Positions 58,453-64,000 of a stretch of 64,000 nucleotides of DNA are shown in pieces. The notes beneath the pieces were generated by a model that was not told the origin of the DNA, did no database searches, and saw only the letters and a program-made list of their open reading frames with translations. The DNA lies in NCBI RefSeq assembly GCF_016862095.1, contig NZ_BOMH01000022.1:1-64000 (forward strand). Direction: 5' to 3'. The stretch comes from Actinoplanes cyaneus (GTDB lineage: Bacteria > Actinomycetota > Actinomycetes > Mycobacteriales > Micromonosporaceae). Positions within the stretch are counted from its first letter, which is position 1; the number at the start of each line of letters is the position of its first letter. The position numbers were made by a program, and so were the translations under genes.

Positions 58453-58806
58453 CTACACCGCGATCGGGCGGCTCAGCACCGAACCCTGGGCCTGCGCGGC
58501 CTCGCCGACCGGCATCAGCGCCGTCACCGCGTCACCGTCGGCGGTGGTCATCGTGTTCGCCGCCGAGCGGGTGTTCGTGCCCAGCGTGTCCACCTGCACG
58601 GCGACGCCCTGGATCCGCGGATTCCACGACGTGGTGTAGCTCTCCACCGCCAGGCTGAGCACGGCGTCGCCGACCTGCGCGGAGGTCTCGCGGAGCGTGG
58701 TGTCCGCCTCGGTCCCCCAGGACTGCCACTCGGTCGAGGTGCCCGCCGTGCTGGTGCCGGCGCTGACCACCACCGGCGGATGCAGGTCCACATACTCGTT
58801 CGCCAT
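58453..58806 (-). CDS. Small helical protein, possible type VII secretion (WXG-like) partner
   Basis: Protein of 117 aa from an ATG with a strong AAGGAGG site. It is helical and Ser/Thr/Ala-rich, with EWQSWGTEADTTLRETSAQVGDAVLSLAVESY and SAANTMTTADGDAVTALM. The size and helix-turn-helix pattern recall ESX/WXG100 proteins, but the central WXG is not canonical (WQSWG lies near residue 30). It is the last gene of the operon containing the lipoprotein and large-protein copies. Confidence 0.55.
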   Translation of the reverse strand: MANEYVDLHPPVVVSAGTSTAGTSTEWQSWGTEADTTLRETSAQVGDAVLSLAVESYTTSWNPRIQGVAVQVDTLGTNTRSAANTMTTADGDAVTALMPVGEAAQAQGSVLSRPIAV

Positions 58807-58824
58807 CGTTGCCTCCTTACTCCG

Positions 58825-59517
58825 TCAGGGTTTGTGCTGTGCCCACTTGGTGCACTCCGCGCCGTACTTCGCCTGGCGATCGGCGTCGGGAACGAGGTGC
58901 CGGTCGGCCAGCCAGCGCTGTTCGCCGTCACCGGTCTGAACCTTCTCCATCACGTACGACTCGACGGCCGCCCGGTCCGGCCGGACCTTGGGATTCTTCT
59001 GCTGGGCCTCGTGCCAGTAGCCGAGATCGGTGCAGAACGTCACGATCGCCCGGTCCGGAGAGCTCTTGGCGACGCCCACCACTTTCGTCCAGATCGGGCC
59101 CACCGACGGATTGGGCTCGGCCGACACCATCGCATACGGCGCCAGGACATCGTTGTAGTAATCCTCGGTGTACAGGAACCGTCCGATCGGGATCACCGGA
59201 GTCCAGTCGACCGACGCCGAGTTCCAGTAATCGAACACGAGACTTCGCCGGGCCGCGAGGACCTCGTCGACGTCAGGCGTCCCCGACAGCTCCCAGGAGA
59301 TCGGCAGGACATCGGTACCGTTCATCGGCAGCTTCTGGTACGCCTCGTCGAACGTCATCGACGATCCGGCCAGGCTGCCCGGCGTGCTCGGAGATGGCCC
59401 CGGCCCGCCCGCGGGCGGGTCGTCGCCGGTACAAGCCACCGTCGTGAGGCCCACCGTCACGGCGACGACCGCCGCGGCGAGCACCTTCGGTCGCAACAGG
59501 TCCACGGCAACTCTCAC
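58825..59517 (-). CDS. Lipoprotein, second copy of the duplicated module
   Basis: Lipoprotein of 230 aa with GTG start overlapping the large protein's stop by 4 bases (GTGA). Lipobox TTVACTG (signal VLAAAVVAVTVGLTTVAC). The mature part contains SMTFDEAYQKLPMNGTDVLP, LAARRSLVFDYWNSAS, IPIGRFLYTEDYYNDVLAPYA and ends QAKYGAECTKWAQHKP. It is a clear paralog of the lipoprotein at 62085-62756. No known family recognised. Confidence 0.8.
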   Translation of the reverse strand: MRVAVDLLRPKVLAAAVVAVTVGLTTVACTGDDPPAGGPGPSPSTPGSLAGSSMTFDEAYQKLPMNGTDVLPISWELSGTPDVDEVLAARRSLVFDYWNSASVDWTPVIPIGRFLYTEDYYNDVLAPYAMVSAEPNPSVGPIWTKVVGVAKSSPDRAIVTFCTDLGYWHEAQQKNPKVRPDRAAVESYVMEKVQTGDGEQRWLADRHLVPDADRQAKYGAECTKWAQHKP

Positions 59518-61970
59518 TTCTGATGCCGGTAGGTCGCTTCCGCCCATCCGAGACCGGCCTGATAGGCGCCCGCGGCATGGTTGTCAGCGGAGGCCACCTC
59601 CACACCGGCCCCTCTCTTGAACTTGTCCCAGGCCCGGTAGTCCTCGGTCGTCCACTCCTCCCTCGGCTTCGGGTGCCCGTCCACGAGCAGCCCGGTACCC
59701 TCCAGGTCGAGCACGCCACTCTTGTAGTACACCGAATCCATGAGGTAGGAGACGGCGTCACGGCTGTCGCCCAGCTTGTTGCCGATCTCGAAGGCGGACC
59801 GGCCCGAACTGTCGACCATCGCCTTCTCCTGGGCGTCCTCCAGTGCGGAGCTGACGAACTCGCCGGCCAGGTCGCCGACACCCGGCACCGGGATCCTCTC
59901 GGTCACCTTGCCCACGACCTGGTCGGCCACGAAATTGATGACCGCGTAACGGTCCTCGACCTCCTTGTTGTGTTTCTCGTCCTGTTCGGCGCTGGTGTCG
60001 TGGTCGGCGGTGACCGCCCCGAGGTCGAGGGCGCCGAGCACGTGGCCGTAGTCGTCCGAGATGTTGTTCAGCGCTTCCAGCTTGTGGTCGCCGGCGATCT
60101 CCGGATTCTGGAGAGCCTTGGCATACTCCGTCCCCGCGAAGACGGCCTCGGCATCGGACACGGTCTTGTGCGCGCCCTCGTCCTTGCCGATGTCGATGAG
60201 GAAGCGCACCAGGTCCGCCTTCTTGACGTTGAGGGCCCCGTCCGGGATCCCGCTGTAGGAGTCGGAGAGGTTCCGGTTGACGTCGAAGATGTACGACTTG
60301 ACGATGTTCGCCATCGAATCGCGGATCTCCGGGTGGATGATGTCGGCGCCGATCTTGCTGTGGCCGTCCTCGTCGATGTTGGTCTCGAAGATGATCGACT
60401 CGACGATGCGCCGCTGTTCCGCCCGGTCTCCGTCCTTGTCGGTGGTGGCGTTCTCGAGGGCCGCGCCGAACAGTTCGAGGCCCTGGCTCTTGTAGTCGCC
60501 ACCGTGCGCGTCGATCTCGTATCTCCACTCCGCACCGAAGGGCACGTCGTTCTTCGGATCCCATTCGCGGTCGGTGAGCAGGTAGTCGAGCCGGGTCAGC
60601 CGGCCACCCTCGGTCGTGCCGTCGTAGAGGACGGATCCGGTGAGGATGTCCCGGGTCGCTTCGGGGTTGAAGTACAGCGCGGTCATCAAGCCGGTCATCG
60701 GGTCGTAGCCGGCAGGTGACTTGTCATGCCCCTGGGTCCAGTCCAGGCGGACGTTGTCGCCGCGGTTCGTCGTCCAGAGCGCGCTGTTCTTACCCTGGGC
60801 AATCTCGAAGTCGATCATGTCGCTGCCGATCCGGGTCAGGAACGGTGTGTCGTAGCCACCACTCCTGAGCAGCGGGCCGAGCAGCTGATAACCGAACAGA
60901 TCGACGTTGGTCAGGGGACTGTCGGGGCTGCCGATCTTGATCTTGCTGCGTCCGGCGGCGATCAGATCGGTGACCCACTGACCGGACAGCTCGTACTTGC
61001 CGGGGGTGTAGCCCTCGCCCCGCGGCCCGGTTCTGGTCCCGGTGGACGTCGTCGCAGTGGCCAGGACGATCCCGAGGCCGAGCTGCAGATCCCGGATGAG
61101 CGTGGCGCCCTTCTCGTCGAACAGCGGGGTGTGCTCGTCGGTCGCGCCGGGCGTGTCCAGGTTGTAGAGCGCCAGCTTGCCGTTGAGCTCCAGCAACCCC
61201 TTCGGGCCGAGGGCGGTGAGTAAGGTGTAGGCAAAGGCCTTGTCCTTGCCGTAGTCCTGCACCAGTTTCCGCAGCTCTTCGAGCTCGGCCGCGGTGGGCT
61301 GGTAATACGGGTCGATGAACTTCTTCGCCAGTTCGTCGGCCCGCCGGCCGGCCGCCTCCATGTTGACCTGGTGCCAGTACGCCGGGAACACCGCGAACAC
61401 CCCGGGCGTGGCGGGCAGCGCGCCGGCGGCCCGGGCGGCTTTCAGGTTCGCCTCGGTCGGCCCGTCCCGGAACATGGCGGCGGCGGTGCCGGCCCCGTCG
61501 ACGATGTCGGTGTTGTAGGCGGTCCACCACTTCTGCCGGGCGTCGGCCAGCGCGGTCGACCGGGCGTCGGCGACCTGCTGCTCGGTGGGCGGTTTGCCGT
61601 CCACGCCCTTGGCGCCGTAGTTGTCCTTCGCACCGCCGTCCAGGGTGCCGGAGATCCGGTCGACCGCCGCGTTGAAGGCCGTGACCCGGCCCTCCCAGTA
61701 CCGCAGCGGCGCGGCCGCCCAGGCGAGCGCGGACGAGGTCTCCTGCGCCGCCCGCCGCACCGGCTCCGGCGCCGCCTTCAGCTCCTCGGCGCACATGCCG
61801 TCCCAGTCCGCCTCGGCCGGCTGGAACGCCTTGTCCGTGACCGTCCTGAGGTCCAGTGCTTTGCCCGCGAGCCGCTCGAAGTCGACGGCCCGGGCCTCGA
61901 TCTGCCCGGTGTTCGCCGAGTGCCTGTCGAACGGGGCCATCCCGGCCCCTCCCCCGTCGCCCGGTTTCAT
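59514..61970 (-). CDS. Large WXG-like/DUF6571-like protein, second copy
   Basis: Protein of 818 aa with no signal peptide. The N-terminal ~130 residues form a helical domain (EARAVDFERLAGKALDLRTV, FNAAVDRISGTLDGGAKD) like those of type VII secretion-associated proteins. The middle has LLTALGPKGLLELNGKLALY, found in DUF6571-type proteins. C-terminal half includes RLTRLDYLLTDREWDPKND and a region (DLGAVTADHDTSAEQDEKHNKEVEDRYAVINFVADQV) shared with the paralog at 62816. ATG at 61970 has GGGGAGG upstream. Coupled by a 4-base overlap to the lipoprotein. Confidence 0.8.
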   Translation of the reverse strand: MKPGDGGGAGMAPFDRHSANTGQIEARAVDFERLAGKALDLRTVTDKAFQPAEADWDGMCAEELKAAPEPVRRAAQETSSALAWAAAPLRYWEGRVTAFNAAVDRISGTLDGGAKDNYGAKGVDGKPPTEQQVADARSTALADARQKWWTAYNTDIVDGAGTAAAMFRDGPTEANLKAARAAGALPATPGVFAVFPAYWHQVNMEAAGRRADELAKKFIDPYYQPTAAELEELRKLVQDYGKDKAFAYTLLTALGPKGLLELNGKLALYNLDTPGATDEHTPLFDEKGATLIRDLQLGLGIVLATATTSTGTRTGPRGEGYTPGKYELSGQWVTDLIAAGRSKIKIGSPDSPLTNVDLFGYQLLGPLLRSGGYDTPFLTRIGSDMIDFEIAQGKNSALWTTNRGDNVRLDWTQGHDKSPAGYDPMTGLMTALYFNPEATRDILTGSVLYDGTTEGGRLTRLDYLLTDREWDPKNDVPFGAEWRYEIDAHGGDYKSQGLELFGAALENATTDKDGDRAEQRRIVESIIFETNIDEDGHSKIGADIIHPEIRDSMANIVKSYIFDVNRNLSDSYSGIPDGALNVKKADLVRFLIDIGKDEGAHKTVSDAEAVFAGTEYAKALQNPEIAGDHKLEALNNISDDYGHVLGALDLGAVTADHDTSAEQDEKHNKEVEDRYAVINFVADQVVGKVTERIPVPGVGDLAGEFVSSALEDAQEKAMVDSSGRSAFEIGNKLGDSRDAVSYLMDSVYYKSGVLDLEGTGLLVDGHPKPREEWTTEDYRAWDKFKRGAGVEVASADNHAAGAYQAGLGWAEATYRHQK

Positions 61971-62084
61971 GCCGGCCTCCCCGCAAGATGATCTACATTG
62001 ACGGAACCCGATGGCAGAACCCGCCTCACCATAGTGAACACCGGCTACTGCAATCGGGTTCACGGCCGTTCGAGCGGCCGCCCG

Positions 62085-62756
62085 TCACGGCTTGTGCTTG
62101 GCCCACGCCGCACACTGCGCGCCGTACTTCGCCTCACGTTTTCCGTCATTGTCGATCAGCCCGTCAGCGAGCCAGTGGCTCTCGCCGTCGCCCGTCATGA
62201 CCTTCTTCATCCGGTACGACTCGAGGTTCCACCGCTGCTGCCGGGCCGGAGGGCTGGGTTGTTCGGCCGAGCGCAGGAAACCGATGTCGTCGCAGAACGT
62301 CACGGTCGTCTCGTCCGGACCGGTCTTCTCGGCTCCCATGTACTTGACCCAGAGACGACCGGCCAGCGGGTTGGTCTCGATCGCGTTCGCGTACGGCGCC
62401 AGGAGCTTCTGGTAGTGCTCCTCGGTGTAGAAGTACCGGCCGAGCGGGATGATCGGGGCCCAGACGGTCGAGGCCTGCTCCCAGTAGATGAAGGCCAGGC
62501 TCCGCCGGGCCGCGAGAACCAGGTCGGTGTCCTGCGCGCCGGACACCTCCCAGGTGATCGGCAGGTCTTTGGTTCCGTCCATCGGCAGCTTCCGGTTCGC
62601 CTCGTCGAACGTCATCGACAGGGCCACAGCGCTGCTCGGTGTGGCCGGCGACGTCGTGCTGCCCGCGGGCGGGTCGTCGCCGGAGCAGCCCACCGCCGTG
62701 AGCCCTGCCGCCACCGCGACGACTGCGGCGGCGACCACCTTCAGCCGGATTCTCAC
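62085..62756 (-). CDS. Lipoprotein, first copy of the duplicated module
   Basis: Lipoprotein of 223 aa from a GTG at 62756. Lipobox TAVGCSG (signal VVAAAVVAVAAGLTAVGC). Shares SMTFDEANRKLPMDGTKDLP, LAARRSLAFIYWEQAS, IPLGRYFYTEEHYQKLLAPYA and a KYGAQCAAWAKHKP end with the paralog at 58825. It follows the first copy of the large protein by 59 bp rather than overlapping. Confidence 0.8.
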   Translation of the reverse strand: MRIRLKVVAAAVVAVAAGLTAVGCSGDDPPAGSTTSPATPSSAVALSMTFDEANRKLPMDGTKDLPITWEVSGAQDTDLVLAARRSLAFIYWEQASTVWAPIIPLGRYFYTEEHYQKLLAPYANAIETNPLAGRLWVKYMGAEKTGPDETTVTFCDDIGFLRSAEQPSPPARQQRWNLESYRMKKVMTGDGESHWLADGLIDNDGKREAKYGAQCAAWAKHKP

Positions 62757-62815
62757 TCGACGATTCCCTTCGCTCGCTCGTAACCGTTCTGCTGGGCGCC
62801 CTGCGTGGGACGGCA

Positions 62816-64000
62816 CTAGTTCCCACCCTTCGGGGCGTCACTGCCGCCATTCGCGATCTTGCTCGCCCAGTCGTAGCCGGCCTGGTAGGAGTTCCCGGCG
62901 TTCTTGGCGGCGTTGCCGACAGTGCTCTGGCCGTACTCGGCCTTGTAGCGGTTCCAGGCCTGCTGGTCCCGTTCGGACCACTCGTCGATCGGTTTCGGCT
63001 CACCGTTCACGAGCAGGACCGCCGGCAGGTTCTCGAGCTTGCCGCTCTTGTAGAGCGACAGTTCGGCGATGTCGACAGCGTCGTGACGGCCCGCGCCGAG
63101 CGTCACGCCGTTCTCGAAGGCGGTCCGGCCGCCGTTGTCCTGCTTCGCCTCGTCCTCGGCGTCGGAGACCAGATCGCCGGCTTTCTCGCCGATGAAGTCG
63201 CCGACGAAGGGCACCGGGATCTTCTCGGTCGCCTTGCCGACCAGCTCGTCGACCACCTTGCCGATGATCGCGTACCGCTTCTCGACCCCTTCGTTGAACT
63301 TGGCGTCCTGCTCGGCGCTGGTCACGTTGTGGGCCGAGGTGGCGCCGACGTCGAGAGCGCCCACCACGCTGCCGTAGTTCTGCGAGACGACCTCCATCCC
63401 GCGCAGGTACCCGTCGATGCCGTCCCCCGGGGTGCGGTTGCCGGAGAGGATCTCGTGGTACTCGTGCGCCGCGTACACGGCCTCGGCACCGGTGATGTCG
63501 GCACGCGCGCCCTCGTCCTTGCCGAGGTCGGCCAGGAAACGCACCACGTATTCCTGCTTCTCGACGCTGAAGTGCGTCGACTCGTCGACGGGGTGCCCGT
63601 CGCTGATGTTGAGGTTGACATCCGTGATGTACGCCGCGGTGATCTTGCCCAGCGAGTCGCGGAGATCCGGGTTGATCAGGTCGGTGGCCGCGAAGTCGGC
63701 GGCCTTGCCGCCCGTCCCGGGGTCCTCGCCGTTGGCATAGCCCTGCGCCTGCTCGTCCACATTGACCTCGTGGATGATCGAGGCGACGATGCGCCGGGAC
63801 TCCGGGGTGGACTCGTGGACCGTGGCCTCCTCGAGGGCGGTGCCGAACTTGTCGAGGGCGGTGTTCTTGTAGTCGTCCTTGTGCTCCAGCAGCTCCCGCT
63901 GCCAGCCGGGCCCGCCGGGAGTGTCGGCGGTGGCGTCCCAGTTCCGGTCGGTGAGCAGGTAGTCGAGCCGGGGCAGGCGGCCGTCCTTGGGGCCGTCGGT
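62816..64000 (-). CDS. Large WXG-like/DUF6571-like protein, first copy, 3' part
   Basis: The C-terminal 394 residues of a protein running off the right edge. The reading frame is open to the edge. RLDYLLTDRNWDATAD, then RRIVASIIHEVNVDEQ and EKRYAIIGKVVDELVGKATEKIPVPFVGDFIGEKA match the equivalent region of the paralog at 59514-61970. Lacks the N-terminal domain within the window. Ends NGGSDAPKGGN. Confidence 0.8.
   Translation of the reverse strand, partial: TDGPKDGRLPRLDYLLTDRNWDATADTPGGPGWQRELLEHKDDYKNTALDKFGTALEEATVHESTPESRRIVASIIHEVNVDEQAQGYANGEDPGTGGKAADFAATDLINPDLRDSLGKITAAYITDVNLNISDGHPVDESTHFSVEKQEYVVRFLADLGKDEGARADITGAEAVYAAHEYHEILSGNRTPGDGIDGYLRGMEVVSQNYGSVVGALDVGATSAHNVTSAEQDAKFNEGVEKRYAIIGKVVDELVGKATEKIPVPFVGDFIGEKAGDLVSDAEDEAKQDNGGRTAFENGVTLGAGRHDAVDIAELSLYKSGKLENLPAVLLVNGEPKPIDEWSERDQQAWNRYKAEYGQSTVGNAAKNAGNSYQAGYDWASKIANGGSDAPKGGN

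Noticed and set aside
1..64000. tRNA, rRNA, CRISPR, prophage or transposase genes
   Set aside because: None was seen on either strand by inspection; this is not as sensitive as a covariance-model search.

Overview
The window is very GC-rich and gene-dense, with many GTG starts, 4-base start/stop overlaps, Tat and lipoprotein signals, F420-type enzymes and an actinobacterial branched-chain keto-acid dehydrogenase operon. It is almost certainly chromosomal DNA of an actinomycete. The style (many secreted glycosidases, paired regulators) suggests a Micromonosporaceae/Actinoplanes-like organism, but that is inference and no rRNA is present to test it. No tRNA, rRNA, CRISPR array, insertion sequence or prophage was recognised.

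Layout. 1-5 kb: 5' part of clpC, an unknown protein, a lipoprotein and a secreted GH30 glycosidase. 5.3-10.2 kb: a bkd operon (E1 alpha, E1 beta, E2, then a lipoate-ligase-like gene, translationally coupled) facing a divergent Lrp/AsnC regulator. 10.4-14.2 kb: Rieske lipoprotein, GH16-like protein, F420/PPOX enzyme, SnoaL-like protein, GNAT and threonine aldolase. 14.3-16.8 kb: a compact cassette of an Lgt-like membrane protein, a multi-cluster radical SAM protein resembling the tetraether-synthase (Tes/MJ0619) family, and a small membrane protein. This is the most unusual system in the window. 17.5-20.5 kb: deazaflavin-type oxidoreductase, a methyltransferase remnant, an MFS exporter with a duplicated tail, and an LLM oxidoreductase.

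20.7-36.7 kb is rich in extracellular degradation: a GH78-type rhamnosidase, a hybrid DeoR/LacI regulator, GH5, an esterase with a MarR regulator, GH43, an M4 metallopeptidase and a GH106-type rhamnosidase with an AraC regulator nearby. Palindromic operator-like sites precede several of these genes. 36.7-44.6 kb: TetR with a 27-bp tandem repeat, XRE repressor with methionine aminopeptidase, PadR with an ABC exporter, OsmC and GNAT. 44.7-55.5 kb: secreted S37/S28-type peptidase, L,D-transpeptidase, SMP-30-like protein next to a perfect 23-bp-arm hairpin, a large secreted alpha/beta hydrolase with a Calx-beta-like end, a YciI/ECF sigma pair, and a TetR/aldo-keto reductase pair with twin 20-bp operators. 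55.5-58.2 kb: DUF305 protein and what looks like a copper amine oxidase divided between two genes. 58.4-64 kb: a duplicated module of a very large WXG-like/DUF6571-like protein plus a lipoprotein, ending with a small helical protein; the distal copy runs off the window.

All family calls come from reading translated sequence and motifs by eye; no database search was run.
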